Shown here in pieces: positions 8,628-19,060 of a DNA stretch of 64,000 nucleotides. The stretch comes from Rheinheimera baltica DSM 14885. GTDB taxonomy: Bacteria; Pseudomonadota; Gammaproteobacteria; Enterobacterales; Alteromonadaceae. The notes below the pieces were generated by a model, which was not told the origin of the DNA, searched no databases, and was given only the letters and a program-made list of their open reading frames with translations. Location: the NCBI RefSeq assembly GCF_000425345.1, contig NZ_AUDG01000007.1:108837-172836 (forward strand), given 5' to 3'. A program made the translations under genes and the position numbers. Each line of letters starts with the position of its first letter. The first letter of the stretch is position 1.

Positions 8628-9991
8628 TTTTTATCTCTTTGCTGCACACTATCCTGATCTAACTGTTTTAAATAGCGCAATTTCTCAGCAAGCTGCTTCT
8701 CCATACCTCGCTCTACCGGTTGGTAAAACTGTTGGTCAGCCAGCTCAGCGGGTAAATAACGTTCTCCTGCAGCATAAGCGCCGGGTTCATCGTGCGCATA
8801 ACGATATCCCTCGCCAAAGCCTAGCTGCTTCATTAATGACGTTGGTGCATTACGTAAATGCAGCGGCACTTCGTATGCCGGGTGTTCTGCTACTATTTTT
8901 TTTATATGATTAAACGCACTGTATACCGCATTACTTTTCGGTGCCAATGCCAGATACACTGCCGCTTGCGCTATGGCTCGCTCGCCCTCAGCTGGGCCAA
9001 CACGTTCAAACGTGTCCCAGGCATTAAGCGCTAACGTCAACGCGCGAGGGTCAGCATTACCTATATCCTCACTAGCAATAGCGAGTAAGCGCCTGGCTAC
9101 ATATAGCGGATCGCCGCCACCGGCTAAAATTCGACAGTACCAATATAACGCCGCATCGGGATCAGAACCTCGCACCGACTTATGAAATGCAGAAATAAGG
9201 TCGTAAAACATATCCCCCTGGTTATCAAACCCGGGTAGCTGTTTAGGTACCAGATGCTTTAAAATCGCAAAATCAATCTGTTTAACATTATCGACAATAC
9301 CGGCAAGCTCAACGGCCTGCTCAAGCAAATTAAGCAATTTACGCGCGTCACCTGCTGCCAACTGCAACAGTAACTGCTGTGCATCGGGCACAATAGTAAG
9401 ATCGACATTACCCAGCCCACGCTCTTTATCAGTTATAGCTTGCGTCAGTACTAGCTGTAAATCTTCATCAGCAAGCGGTTTAAGTACACACACCCTGGCC
9501 CGTGACAAAATTGCATTATTTAGCGCAAAAGACGGGTTTTCGGTGGTTGCACCAATAAAAATAATAGTGCCATCTTCAATGAAGGGTAAAAACGCATCCT
9601 GTTGGCTTTTATTAAAGCGATGTACTTCATCAACAAATAACAAGGTGCGCTGCTGATATTGCTGCTGTCGCTGCTGTGCTTGTGTTATGGCGTCACGGAT
9701 TTCTTTTATGCCACAGGTGACAGCAGATAGCTTAATGATTGATGCATCAGCTTGTTTAGCAATCACCTCTGCTAGTGTCGTTTTACCGGTACCCGGGGGT
9801 CCCCAAAGAATTAGTGAAAATACCCGTCCGTCAGTAATGGCTTTTCTAAGCGCCGTGCCATCACCAACTAAATGTTGCTGGCCTGCATACTCAGCCAACG
9901 TTCTGGGTCGCATTCGTGCTGCCAACGGGCGAAAGTCATCAGCAAAATCTAACGGTAAAGAATTCACTCTGTTATCTCTGTCGCTGGTCAT
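8621..9991 (-). CDS. rarA: replication-associated recombination protein A (AAA+ ATPase)
   Basis: RarA/MgsA is a tetrameric clamp-loader-like ATPase that acts at stalled forks, interacting with SSB. The Walker A motif is GPPGTGKTT, the Walker B is [16 protein letters not shown], and the sensor region is [12 protein letters not shown]; the C-terminal MgsA domain contains [21 protein letters not shown]. The start chosen here ([16 protein letters not shown]) aligns with E. coli and overlaps lolA by only 20 bases. An upstream ATG at 10036 would add 15 residues inside lolA. Neither has a strong ribosome site, which suggests translational coupling to lolA. Confidence 0.95.
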
Positions 9992-10583
9992 CGATATCGG
10001 TGAACTCTGGCGGCACAAACTTAAACAGACTGTCATCTATTTCATTATTTAATTGTACCAGGGTAAAATTGAACTCACTAAGCTGTTGGTTTATGTCCAG
10101 CACCTGCATGCGAGATAAGGCACCGGCCGAAAAACTCAAGGTAAGTTGCTGCACTGCGCTGGTATTATCTTTTGATGCAATAACAAACTGTTCGCCCTGT
10201 TCAGAAACAACATATTGCTGCCACAATTGTGGATCCGTTGATGTTAACAGCACAAAAGGCGTACGATTAACCTCGGTTGCGGCATCAAAAATCGTCAGCT
10301 GTTCTAACAATTCATTATAAAACCACAATGTTTCGCCATCACCAATAAAGACGTTAGGTTCAGGCTCAGTTGTTTCAAAACGGAATTTTGCCGGCTGCTT
10401 AAGCACCAACTGACCTTTGCCCTGTTGTAACAATTGCCGCTGAGCATCAAACACCTGCTGCTCAAAACTGGCAGAAAAAGTATTAATTGTTGCCAATTTA
10501 CGCTGCAATGTCTGTTCGGCTGTTTGTGCCGACGCCAGACCTGATAAAAACATTAGCCCTACTGTAAAATACCGACGTAGCAT
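9972..10583 (-). CDS. lolA: outer-membrane lipoprotein carrier protein LolA
   Basis: LolA ferries lipoproteins across the periplasm from LolCDE to LolB. The 203-residue precursor has a signal peptide ending around ASA-QTAEQT (about residue 19). The family pattern [25 protein letters not shown] follows, with the hydrophobic-cavity strands after it. It starts one base before the end of ftsK and overlaps rarA, so it is in the middle of a tight operon. Confidence 0.95.
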   Translation of the reverse strand: MLRRYFTVGLMFLSGLASAQTAEQTLQRKLATINTFSASFEQQVFDAQRQLLQQGKGQLVLKQPAKFRFETTEPEPNVFIGDGETLWFYNELLEQLTIFDAATEVNRTPFVLLTSTDPQLWQQYVVSEQGEQFVIASKDNTSAVQQLTLSFSAGALSRMQVLDINQQLSEFNFTLVQLNNEIDDSLFKFVPPEFTDIDDQRQR

Positions 10584-13073
10584 TTAATATCCTTTTGGTG
10601 GCGCTGCCGCCATCACTTCTCGGTTACCATTATGGCCTGGCCCAGTAACAATGCCGCTGTGCTCCATTTGTTCAACTAAACGCGCGGCACGGTTATAGCC
10701 AATACGGAATTTACGCTGTACACCCGATACTGATGCACGACGCGTTTCTGTTACAAAGGCAACGGCTTGATCGTATAACGGATCAGCTTCTCCATCATCA
10801 CCTTCCAAAGTTTCGCCAGGTAGTAGATTCTCTTCCGTGGTTTCCCCGGTTAATATCTCAGGTATATAATTAGGCCGGCCGCGCTTTTTCCAATCTGCCA
10901 CCACCGCATGCACTTCATGATCGTCAACAAAAGCACCGTGTACGCGGTTTGGAACGCCTGAACCCGGCGGTAAATAAAGCATATCACCCTGCCCCAACAG
11001 ACTTTCCGCGCCTTGCTGATCCAAAATGGTACGAGAATCAATTTTTGACGATACCTGAAACGCAATACGGGTAGGAATATTGGCTTTAATTAAGCCAGTG
11101 ATGACATCGACCGACGGCCTTTGTGTCGCCAGGATTAAGTGAATTCCTGCGGCCCTTGCCTTTTGTGCAATTCGGGCAATCAGCTCTTCTACTTTTTTAC
11201 CAACAATCATCATCATGTCAGCAAACTCATCAATCACCACGACAATTGAAGGCAATTTCTCTAACAGGGGTTGTTCGGTACGCATATCATCTGATGGCCG
11301 CCATAACGGATCTTTTAACGGCATGCCCTCAGCAATCGCTTCTTTTACTTTAACGTTGTAGCCTTTAAGATTGCGCACCCCAAGCGCCGACATTAATTTA
11401 TAACGCCGTTCCATCTCACCAACACACCAACGCAGACCATTCGCGGCATCTTTCATGTCAGTTACAACTTCGGTGAGTAAGTGTGGGATCCCCTCATAAA
11501 TTGACAACTCAAGCATTTTAGGGTCGATCATTAAAAAGCGAACATCATCAGGAGTTGATTTATATAACAAACTACAAATCATTACGTTAACCCCAACCGA
11601 CTTACCCGAACCTGTGGTACCCGCGACCAATAAATGCGGCATTTTAGCCAAATCAGCCACCACAGATTTACCGGCAATGTCTTTGCCCAATACCATTGTA
11701 AGTGGCGATTTGGATTGTTCAAAAATTTCGTCGCCAATAACCTCTGACAACCGAACAATCTCACGATGCTGGTTCGGTAATTCCAAACCGATAAAAGATT
11801 TCCCCGGAATCACCTCAACCACACGCACGCTTATTGCCGACAAAGAACGCGCTAAATCTTTCGATAAACCGGTAATTTTACTTACCTTAACGCCCGGCGC
11901 TAAATCTAACTCAAACCGCGTGACTACCGGGCCGGGATGAACCCCTACCACGTTTGCTTCAACGTTAAAATCTAATAGTTTTGCTTCTACTAAACGAGAC
12001 ACCCGTTCTAAGTCTGCTGGGTCAATCGGGTTTTCGGCTTTATCCGGGCGATCTAGCAGCGCTAAAGACGGCAGTTCTTCTAATTGATGCGACACTTCTT
12101 CGCCGTCGTCTTCTTCGTCAGTAATTTCAGAGATCATAGGCTCGTAAGCAACATCTGCCGGTAAATCCAGTTGCTGTAATGTCTCACCAAAATACGCTGT
12201 TTCGGTTTCGTCAATAGCGCTAAATGACAAGTTCTCGTCTGCCAGTGTATCGACACTATAAAACGCTTTAGCATCGCGTTTAACATCCAAAGGCGTAATA
12301 GGCAGGGGCTCAACAGCAGGTTTTGACAATTGAGGTGTTTTTTTGTTGCTTGTCAGCGCAGGTGTTGGCTCAGCAGTAAAATTAGCTTCTTCCTGCTGAT
12401 CATCAATATGCCCTGCGGTATTTTCTTCGGCAAAGGGGTCGTAATCATCTTTGGCGCGCTCGCGTAGACGTTGCGGCAAAGACATCACAAACTGCATTGC
12501 GGTAAAACAAGCCGCTCCTATCGCATCTGCCACAGTAAACCAGGATATACCTGTCAAAAATGTTAGTCCGGTAGCAAAACCGGATAACAGTAATAAAATA
12601 GTGCCTATAAAGTTAAAATACGGCAGCATGGCACCACTCACTACATCACCAATAACGCCACCCGACGAAAAATAAAATATATCGTTAAAATTCAAACTAC
12701 TAATGGCTGTTGAAGTGATAAGCGTCAACACCAAACCTATAACGCGTAACCCTAAAATAAGATAATCAAGACTAAGTAAATCATGAAAGCGTTTAAATAA
12801 AAGATAACCGGTAATGGCTACTAACAAAGGCACTAAATAGGCAATCCAACCAAAACAAAACAACAGTAAATCAGCCAACCAGGCACCAATAGGCCCCGCA
12901 TAATTATGGGTACTGGTTTGATAACCCGTTTGTGACCAGCTTGGATCTGCCGGGTCAAATGACAACAATGCCAGCAACAAAAATACACTAAGGCTGGAAA
13001 ACACAATCAATCCAACTTCCAGCAACCGCTGCACACCGTTTAACGGAAAATACACTCTGTTTTGCAAATGCAA
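10584..13073 (-). CDS. ftsK: DNA translocase FtsK
   Basis: FtsK couples division to chromosome segregation. Its N-terminal membrane domain (about residues 20-195, four or more helices) sits at the septum. The C-terminal motor pumps DNA towards dif and activates XerCD. Walker A is GTTGSGKS and Walker B is [12 protein letters not shown]. The gamma winged-helix that reads KOPS is in the last 65 residues ([19 protein letters not shown]). At 829 residues it has a short acidic linker (about 200-330) compared with the 1329-residue E. coli protein, as is usual in Alteromonadales. It lies downstream of lrp as in E. coli. Confidence 0.97.
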   Translation of the reverse strand: MHLQNRVYFPLNGVQRLLEVGLIVFSSLSVFLLLALLSFDPADPSWSQTGYQTSTHNYAGPIGAWLADLLLFCFGWIAYLVPLLVAITGYLLFKRFHDLLSLDYLILGLRVIGLVLTLITSTAISSLNFNDIFYFSSGGVIGDVVSGAMLPYFNFIGTILLLLSGFATGLTFLTGISWFTVADAIGAACFTAMQFVMSLPQRLRERAKDDYDPFAEENTAGHIDDQQEEANFTAEPTPALTSNKKTPQLSKPAVEPLPITPLDVKRDAKAFYSVDTLADENLSFSAIDETETAYFGETLQQLDLPADVAYEPMISEITDEEDDGEEVSHQLEELPSLALLDRPDKAENPIDPADLERVSRLVEAKLLDFNVEANVVGVHPGPVVTRFELDLAPGVKVSKITGLSKDLARSLSAISVRVVEVIPGKSFIGLELPNQHREIVRLSEVIGDEIFEQSKSPLTMVLGKDIAGKSVVADLAKMPHLLVAGTTGSGKSVGVNVMICSLLYKSTPDDVRFLMIDPKMLELSIYEGIPHLLTEVVTDMKDAANGLRWCVGEMERRYKLMSALGVRNLKGYNVKVKEAIAEGMPLKDPLWRPSDDMRTEQPLLEKLPSIVVVIDEFADMMMIVGKKVEELIARIAQKARAAGIHLILATQRPSVDVITGLIKANIPTRIAFQVSSKIDSRTILDQQGAESLLGQGDMLYLPPGSGVPNRVHGAFVDDHEVHAVVADWKKRGRPNYIPEILTGETTEENLLPGETLEGDDGEADPLYDQAVAFVTETRRASVSGVQRKFRIGYNRAARLVEQMEHSGIVTGPGHNGNREVMAAAPPKGY

Positions 13074-13186
13074 GGCCCTACCTATTGTCTTTATTTTTTA
13101 TTCAAGCGCACCAAGGTTTAGTACTGCAGGCTAAGATACCAGAGACACTATAAAAGTGCATCCGTGAAGCGTGGCTGAACCCGTAT

Positions 13187-13675
13187 TTAACTACTGATTG
13201 CAACAAAGGTAGTTTGCTTGACTTCTTCCATAACCACATAAGTACGGCTTTCCCGGACGCTGGGTAACCGAAGTAAGGTTTCACCAAGCAACTCACGATA
13301 CGCTGCCATATTGGCTACCCTGGTTTTAAGTAAAAAATCAAAACTACCCGATACCAGATGGCACTCCTGAATTTGCTCCAGCTTTTCTACTGCTTTGCTA
13401 AATTCATCAAAATCTTCAGGGGAGGTTTTACTTAGCGTAATCTCTACAAACACCAAAAGCGCCGCCCCAACTTTTTGCGGATCAACCTGTGCGGTGTAGC
13501 CTAATATCACCCCTTCAGCTTCCAGTTTACGCACGCGTTCAAGACATGGCGTAGGACTGAGCCCGACCCTGCGGGCAAGTTCAACATTAGCTAATCGACC
13601 GTCACGTTGTAATTCTAACAATATTTTGCGGTCAATACGGTCTAACTTCTTGATACTTTTACTTAAAGAATACAT
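13187..13675 (-). CDS. lrp: leucine-responsive regulatory protein
   Basis: A global feast/famine regulator of 162 residues. It has an N-terminal winged helix (LDRIDRKILLELQRDGR, then VGLSPTPCLERVRKLE) and a C-terminal RAM ligand-binding domain. The wording is near that of E. coli Lrp. It is divergent from ald across a 148-base AT-rich gap and precedes ftsK, as in E. coli. Given that layout it probably controls both itself and ald. Confidence 0.95.
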   Translation of the reverse strand: MYSLSKSIKKLDRIDRKILLELQRDGRLANVELARRVGLSPTPCLERVRKLEAEGVILGYTAQVDPQKVGAALLVFVEITLSKTSPEDFDEFSKAVEKLEQIQECHLVSGSFDFLLKTRVANMAAYRELLGETLLRLPSVRESRTYVVMEEVKQTTFVAISS

Positions 13676-13823
13676 AGCAGTTTAAAAATTTGCTTTTTAA
13701 ATTTAAACAGAATTAAACACTACAAGATATCTATAAAACAAGCATTAATTCTATATAATTAGCAGTATACTGCGCATAAATGTTACCTCAGCCAACAATT
13801 ACCTCAATATAGGGCATAAAACG
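13676..13823. promoter_or_regulatory. lrp/ald divergent control region
   Basis: A 148-base AT-rich gap with long A/T runs typical of Lrp-wrapped DNA. On the plus strand a TATAAT (13754-13759) suits an ald promoter. In several proteobacteria ald-type genes are activated by an adjacent Lrp/AldR. The sequence alone does not define individual Lrp boxes. Confidence 0.45.
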
Positions 13824-14942
13824 ATGATCATTGGCGTACCAAAAGAAATTAAAAACCACGAATACCGTGTTGGCATGACTCCAGCTAGCGTTCGTGAGCT
13901 GATAAATCATAAACATAGCGTACTGGTAGAAACCAATGCGGGTATGGGTATTGGTTTTACTGATGAAGACTATACTTCTGCCGGTGCTACAGTTTTAGCA
14001 ACCGCAGCAGACGTATTTGCTCAGGCAGACATGATCGTTAAAGTAAAAGAGCCTCAAGCTGTTGAGCGTGCCATGTTGCGGGAAGGTCAGGTGCTGTTCA
14101 CGTATTTACACCTGGCACCTGATTTACCGCAAACAGAAGATTTGATTAAATCAAAAGCCATTTGTATAGCGTATGAAACCGTTACCGACAATCGCGGTGG
14201 TTTACCACTACTTGCGCCAATGTCTGAAGTTGCCGGCCGTATGTCAATTCAAGCAGGCGCAAGGGCACTAGAGAAATCTTGTGCCGGCCGCGGCATGTTA
14301 TTAGGTGGCGTACCGGGTGTAGCACCAGCAAAAGTTGTAGTTATCGGTGGTGGCATGGTGGGTACTAACGCCGCGCAAATGGCACTGGGTTTAGGAGCTG
14401 ATGTTACGGTTCTGGATCGTAGTGTAGACGTATTGCGCCGCATCAACGCCCAATTTAACGGCGCGGTTAAAGCCATTTACTCTACTGCGGATGCGTTAGA
14501 GCAAGAAGTACTGGCAGCTGACTTAGTTATCGGTGGTGTATTAGTGCCGGGTGCAGCTGCGCCTAAACTGGTGACTAAAGACCATATTAAACGCATGAAG
14601 CCGGGTTCAGCTATTGTCGACGTTGCTATCGACCAGGGTGGATGTGTTGAAACATCAAAACCGACTACCCATGCTGACCCAACTTATATTGTCGACGAAG
14701 TAGTGCATTACTGCGTAGCTAACATGCCAGGCGCGGTGCCACGTACTTCTACCTTTGCATTAAACAACGCTACCCTGCCATTTATTATTCGTTTGGCTAA
14801 TAAAGGTTACAAGCAAGCATTGTTAGATGATGTTCATCTGATGAATGGCCTGAACGTTATAAACGGCATGGTAACAAATGAAAGTGTGGCTGAAGCTTTA
14901 GGTTTCGCCTTTATTGCGCCGCAAACCGCATTAAATGCTTAA
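13824..14942 (+). CDS. ald: alanine dehydrogenase
   Basis: The NAD-dependent enzyme interconverts L-alanine with pyruvate plus ammonia. The 372 residues match the family length. The N-terminal catalytic half opens with [17 protein letters not shown] and carries the lysine in IVKVKEPQ. The Rossmann half has [17 protein letters not shown] (about 170-190), and the family block around [18 protein letters not shown] and [13 protein letters not shown] follows. The divergent lrp gene suggests induction by alanine. A strong terminator follows. Confidence 0.97.
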   Translation: MIIGVPKEIKNHEYRVGMTPASVRELINHKHSVLVETNAGMGIGFTDEDYTSAGATVLATAADVFAQADMIVKVKEPQAVERAMLREGQVLFTYLHLAPDLPQTEDLIKSKAICIAYETVTDNRGGLPLLAPMSEVAGRMSIQAGARALEKSCAGRGMLLGGVPGVAPAKVVVIGGGMVGTNAAQMALGLGADVTVLDRSVDVLRRINAQFNGAVKAIYSTADALEQEVLAADLVIGGVLVPGAAAPKLVTKDHIKRMKPGSAIVDVAIDQGGCVETSKPTTHADPTYIVDEVVHYCVANMPGAVPRTSTFALNNATLPFIIRLANKGYKQALLDDVHLMNGLNVINGMVTNESVAEALGFAFIAPQTALNA

Positions 14943-14965
14943 TGCTCAATAATTAAGCAACAAGT

Positions 14966-15000
14966 CAAAAAGGCCGGATCTCCGGCCTTTTTTATTTTTT
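14966..15000 (+). terminator. intrinsic terminator of ald
   Basis: AAAGGCCGGA/TCCGGCCTTT stem followed by a T-rich tail, 24 bases after the ald stop. Confidence 0.9.
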
Positions 15001-15059
15001 ACGCTTTTTTATTGCCTAACAACGGTTTATTTGTGTTTTGCTATATACATTCCGTCCAG

Positions 15060-15252
15060 ACCTGTTATAGTGCGTCTCGGCCTGTAAAGCAGACCTATGT
15101 AACAAAATGTTTATGAAAACTTCGCTACACAGCTTCATTGTAAGTCATGTCCTGAAGATTCACGCACGTTTGGCCGCATAAGTAAGGTAACAGTCAGGCT
15201 AAAAGCGCAATTAAGCGTCAATTAGTTTTATTTAAATTTTTAGGAGTCATTC
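15060..15252 (+). promoter_or_regulatory. long 5' leader of cspA
   Basis: Roughly 190 non-coding bases precede the cold-shock gene. A TTATAGT at about 15065 can act as a -10, giving a leader of about 175 bases. E. coli cspA leaders of about 160 bases fold differently in the cold and open the ribosome site. The length fits that behaviour, but the fold itself is not shown here. The sequence AGGAG lies eight bases before the ATG. Confidence 0.4.
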
Positions 15253-15462
15253 ATGGCTAAAGTAACTGGTGTAGTTAAGTGGTTCAACGCTGATAAAGGT
15301 TTCGGTTTCATTACTCAAGATAACGGCGGCGCTGACGCATTCGTTCACTTCCGTGCGATCCAGACTGAAGGCTACAAAACCTTAAACGAAGGTCAACGTG
15401 TAGCGTTCGAAATCGAACAAGGCCAAAAAGGCCCACAAGCTGCTAACGTTACAGTTCTGTAA
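15253..15462 (+). CDS. cspA: cold-shock protein, CspA family
   Basis: A 69-residue single cold-shock domain with both RNA-binding motifs intact: KGFGFIT (RNP1) and DAFVHF (RNP2). These proteins bind single-stranded nucleic acid and melt mRNA structure. Whether this is the cold-induced paralogue or a constitutive CspC/E/D type cannot be told from the protein, though the long leader suggests regulated expression. It is a monocistronic unit with its own terminator. Confidence 0.95.
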   Translation: MAKVTGVVKWFNADKGFGFITQDNGGADAFVHFRAIQTEGYKTLNEGQRVAFEIEQGQKGPQAANVTVL

Positions 15463-15476
15463 TTTAAGCACTTGCT

Positions 15477-15506
15477 AAAAAAAGGACACTTAAGTGTCCT
15501 TTTTTA
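15477..15506 (+). terminator. intrinsic terminator of cspA
   Basis: AAAAGGACACTT/AAGTGTCCTTTTTT is a perfect self-complementary stem ending in a T-run. Confidence 0.9.
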
Positions 15507-15560
15507 TTGCCTGCGATTTAATACAGCAAATTAGCCAGAGGTAACGCTCCTGCTCTGCGT

Positions 15561-15806
15561 TTACTTTTCTTCCCGCACAAAGGCGATATCGGCAAAGCCC
15601 ATGCGGGCAAATTCTTGTTGACGATAATTCTTCACCGCTGCACCGCGTTTAGCTGTCATTGCCACTTGTTGCTCCATGGCAAGAAAAGCAGCTAAATCTA
15701 TGCCTTCTGCCGCGGCGACCGCCTCGTACATATCATGATGCTTGTCATAGCTAAAATTGATGACCTTACGCTGTTTTTTAAAAGTATAACTAACTTGTCT
15801 TGCCAT
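15561..15806 (-). CDS. DUF2960-like conserved small protein
   Basis: An 81-residue soluble protein of unknown function. The wording MARQVSYTFKKQRKVINFSY, YEAVAAAEGIDLAAFLAMEQ and YRQQEFARMGFADIAFVREE resembles the DUF2960 family of Shewanella and Vibrio, recalled from memory. The start is set at MARQ, where GGAGA lies at proper spacing; a further upstream Met would add seven residues. The first codons overlap the end of the adjacent DMT transporter gene. No catalytic motif is visible. Confidence 0.75.
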   Translation of the reverse strand: MARQVSYTFKKQRKVINFSYDKHHDMYEAVAAAEGIDLAAFLAMEQQVAMTAKRGAAVKNYRQQEFARMGFADIAFVREEK

Positions 15807-16665
15807 CTTTTTCTCCAGAATCGTCAACTTGCCGCGGCGGTTGGCATAACCAGCAAGATATGACTAATAATAATGAACCCAGTGCAATGCTCAGTAAGTT
15901 TTCACTGCGATTCCACACAACAATATTAACTACTAAACCCGCAGGGATCAGCATATTGTTCATTACGGCCAACACGCCGCTGCTTACTTGCGTCGCCCCT
16001 TTATTCCACCAAAAATAACCACCGCCTGATGCCACCAGACCTAACCACAATAGCACGCCCCATTGCTCAGCAGTTGCCGGATACTTCGGCCCTCCAAGCC
16101 AAACCCAGGCCGGTAAAGCCACAATTAACGCACCAAGGTAAAACCAAGCAAATAATTGATGTTGCCTTACTGCTTTGGTGTGTTTTGACATTAATAATTT
16201 ATAGCCCACCTGACCGACAGCAAAACACAGATTGGCGCCCTGAACTAGTGCGAAGCCAAGCCAATAGTCCTCAGTTAATCTGTGATAACGCATAATTGCA
16301 GCGGCCAGCACGGCAACTATTGCTGCCAACAAAAATTGATATTGGAAGCGGCGCTGCATCAGGTCATACAATAGGGTGATATAAACTGGCGTAAATATGG
16401 TGAAAATAAGCACTTCTGGCACGCTCAACAACAAAAAAGCCTGATAATAAAATAAATACATCAGCCCTAACTGCACAGCACCTAACGTCAGCAATTTGAT
16501 TACTAAGGGCCAAGGCTGTGCCCTTAAGAACGGCAAAAACACGCAACATGCCAGCACAACGCGGATTAACACCGCTAAATAGGCATCAACCTGACCGGCC
16601 AGATAGACTCCAATCAAACTAAACGAGAACGCCCACAACAACGTTACGCCGACCAAATACCTCAA
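15790..16665 (-). CDS. EamA/DMT superfamily transporter
   Basis: A 291-residue inner-membrane protein with about ten hydrophobic helices in two EamA halves (about 1-130 and 140-275), typical of drug/metabolite transporters. The substrate cannot be read from the sequence. Its start codon overlaps the stop of the acyltransferase gene (ATGA), and its end overlaps the DUF2960-like gene, so the three are one transcript. The wording SVPEVLIFTIFTPVYITLLYD resembles carboxylate/amino-acid transporters of the family in other Gammaproteobacteria. Confidence 0.88.
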   Translation of the reverse strand: MRYLVGVTLLWAFSFSLIGVYLAGQVDAYLAVLIRVVLACCVFLPFLRAQPWPLVIKLLTLGAVQLGLMYLFYYQAFLLLSVPEVLIFTIFTPVYITLLYDLMQRRFQYQFLLAAIVAVLAAAIMRYHRLTEDYWLGFALVQGANLCFAVGQVGYKLLMSKHTKAVRQHQLFAWFYLGALIVALPAWVWLGGPKYPATAEQWGVLLWLGLVASGGGYFWWNKGATQVSSGVLAVMNNMLIPAGLVVNIVVWNRSENLLSIALGSLLLVISCWLCQPPRQVDDSGEKDGKTS

Positions 16666-17795
16666 TGCGATGCTTTCTCTAGCTGGAGCTGTTTAACTAA
16701 AGGCGCAGCATACAAATCACTCATCATGGATATCGCGTCTTTGGGCACCCCTTGCAACCGCTGCTGCCATTGCTCAGCCACTTTTTCATCAATGCTATTG
16801 TGTTGTTGCCCCGCTGCTAAATAATTTACCGGAAACAAGCGATATTGTTGCCAAATTTGTTTATCAATAGCCTGTGCCAATTGCTCTGGTTCTGATGGAG
16901 CCTGTTGCAGAGGTTGCGAAAAGGCAACATGAACACGGCCCTTATAGCCAACAATGCCTTTTATAATACTGTCGATATCTTCAAATTCAGCTTTTTGGTA
17001 GTTCCCTGCCACGCGTTTTTGCCACAGCTCTGTTATTTTACTTACATCACAGGGGTCGTATTCGTAAGATAGGCACACCGGCACAATATTCAGGCTTTGC
17101 ATAAAACTGGCAAAATCTTCACCACGTTTTTTACCTTCCATGTAAAACATTTTCAGAATTGCCGGGTCAGTTACATCATTGCCATCTTTCGCCCGTCCTT
17201 CTTTTTGTGCAATCCAAATAGACTGACACTGCTCCAGCGAATGTTTAATATACCCCGACAATTGTGAAAAATTTTTAAGCATTTCACGCGGGCCTTTCGC
17301 GCCCCGCTTTACAATAAAACTTTTATTCAGTTTCATCAGCTCAGTCGCGCAAGCTTTTCGCAGCAAGTTATCGCCGATAGCAATACGTACAGTATCAAAG
17401 CCATTGTGGTGCAAGCACCAGTTAACCAATGCTGGGTCCATGGCAATGTCTCGATGGTTAGATATAAATAAATAGGCTTTACCCGGTGTTAAATGCTCAA
17501 GACCCGATACCGTCACTTTATTGGTGGTTTTATCGATCATCCGGTCCATAAAACCAGCAACTTGTCGTTGTACCGCCTGAACAGTTTTAATCTTTGACCA
17601 GCGCCTTGTAAGGGCAAACTTAATAAATGGCGATAACAGCCAGCCAAAACGGCCGGATAAATGCGGAAAGCGATAATGCAAAATCGCCTTGATGAACTCA
17701 TCGTCGGCAATTAAGCGTGCAATTGCCGGAGCCACTTCATTATCGTTATAAGGCCGAATGTCGGCGTATATATCTATATCAGACACAAGTTTCAC
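16662..17795 (-). CDS. glycerol-3-phosphate/1-acylglycerol acyltransferase-like protein
   Basis: A 377-residue PlsC/PlsB-superfamily acyltransferase. The acceptor motif appears as ISNHRDIAMDP (about 111-121), an H...D arrangement with one residue more than the usual HX4D. The phosphate-binding block III is recognisable as WIAQKEGRAKDG. The N-terminal 90 residues and C-terminal 70 residues are extra to PlsC. Family members act on lipid acyl transfer at the inner membrane; the true substrate (glycerol-3-phosphate, lyso-PA or another) is not determined. It is coupled to the downstream DMT transporter gene. Confidence 0.82.
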   Translation of the reverse strand: MKLVSDIDIYADIRPYNDNEVAPAIARLIADDEFIKAILHYRFPHLSGRFGWLLSPFIKFALTRRWSKIKTVQAVQRQVAGFMDRMIDKTTNKVTVSGLEHLTPGKAYLFISNHRDIAMDPALVNWCLHHNGFDTVRIAIGDNLLRKACATELMKLNKSFIVKRGAKGPREMLKNFSQLSGYIKHSLEQCQSIWIAQKEGRAKDGNDVTDPAILKMFYMEGKKRGEDFASFMQSLNIVPVCLSYEYDPCDVSKITELWQKRVAGNYQKAEFEDIDSIIKGIVGYKGRVHVAFSQPLQQAPSEPEQLAQAIDKQIWQQYRLFPVNYLAAGQQHNSIDEKVAEQWQQRLQGVPKDAISMMSDLYAAPLVKQLQLEKASH

Positions 17796-17862
17796 TGTAT
17801 GGGTAAAGGCAAAGAGCGGTCATTTTACTGAGTTAGCGAAAATTCTCCAGCTCTGTATGTAA

Positions 17863-18744
17863 TTAAGCCCACATTACCGCTATTGCTGCCAACACAATCA
17901 ACAACAAACCCCAATGATCTGTTTTTTGTAATTTTTCTTTAAAAATAAAGGCCGAAATCAGTAACATGAACAACACTTCAACCTGGCCTAAAGTTTTTAC
18001 CAAGGCTACCGACTCCAGGCTCATTGCCGTAAACCAGCCAATCGAGCCTACACAACTGCAAACGCTAACCAACAGAGTTAACTTTGGTCGCTGCCAAAGA
18101 GCAACCAGTGTTGCACGGTCTTTTATACTTAACCACAGCACTAGCAAAACGGTTTGCAGCATAATAACCAGTATGAGCACCCAGGCCGCCCCATGCGGAA
18201 AAGGCAAGCCAAGTACCAAACTCGCTTGACGCACCCACAGTGAGGTTAACGCAAACGCCAAACCACTTGCCAACCCCAATAATAACACCGGCCAAGAAAA
18301 GGTTTTTATGCTGGCCCCACTAAGTAAGAACACAGCCACTGCGCCAAGCGCGACACCACACCAACCAAGTAAACTTAGTGTTTCGCTAAATAACAATACA
18401 CCTAGTATTGCGGCTAATATCGCCTCACTTTTCACCAAGCCGGCTCCGATGGCATAGTTTTTTAACTTAAATAGCCTAACCATTAGGGCCGTTGCCAGTA
18501 TTTGCGCCAAGGCTGCCGCGACAATAAAACAAACAAAAGTCAGGTTAAACGTTGGCAGTTCAACAGGTTGCCAATGATACAATTGCCATAAATACAATGC
18601 AGCTAAAGGCGACGCCCAAATAAAACGGGCCAGCGTGACACCCGTCACACTGACATCTTTGCTAAGTTGTTTTTGAAACGCATTTCGCCAAGCCTGCATA
18701 AAGGCTGCTAGCAAGGTAAAGGGGATCCACAGCACGTCAAACAC
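17863..18744 (-). CDS. EamA/DMT superfamily transporter
   Basis: A 293-residue membrane protein with two EamA repeats and about ten helices; the second repeat ends in VEVLFMLLISAFIFKEKLQ, a standard EamA closing segment. It is a different paralogue from the one two genes downstream. The substrate is unknown. It lies about 70 bases upstream of the acyltransferase and may start that transcript. Confidence 0.88.
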   Translation of the reverse strand: MFDVLWIPFTLLAAFMQAWRNAFQKQLSKDVSVTGVTLARFIWASPLAALYLWQLYHWQPVELPTFNLTFVCFIVAAALAQILATALMVRLFKLKNYAIGAGLVKSEAILAAILGVLLFSETLSLLGWCGVALGAVAVFLLSGASIKTFSWPVLLLGLASGLAFALTSLWVRQASLVLGLPFPHGAAWVLILVIMLQTVLLVLWLSIKDRATLVALWQRPKLTLLVSVCSCVGSIGWFTAMSLESVALVKTLGQVEVLFMLLISAFIFKEKLQKTDHWGLLLIVLAAIAVMWA

Positions 18745-18945
18745 TCACGGAAATATAAGAATTCCATATTAACAAAGGTAAAGACGTATAGATAGCCAGC
18801 CGATGGTAGCAATAAGATATCTATAGTGGGTACTTTGAAACGTAACAGCTTTGTCAATCAGCACAAATGCAACTGGTGAAAATTACCGCAGTCAGCGAAT
18901 AGAGCATTGCTTTCTGACGGGGAATCATTATGATACGCCCTAAGT

Positions 18946-19022
<77 letters not shown>

Positions 19023-19030
19023 ATAGTTTC

Positions 19031-19060
19031 AAAAAAGCTCGCGGCTGCGAGTTTTTTCAT
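19031..19060 (+). terminator. intrinsic terminator of tRNA-Pro
   Basis: AAAAAGCTCGC/GCGAGTTTTTT stem and T-run directly after the tRNA. Confidence 0.88.
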
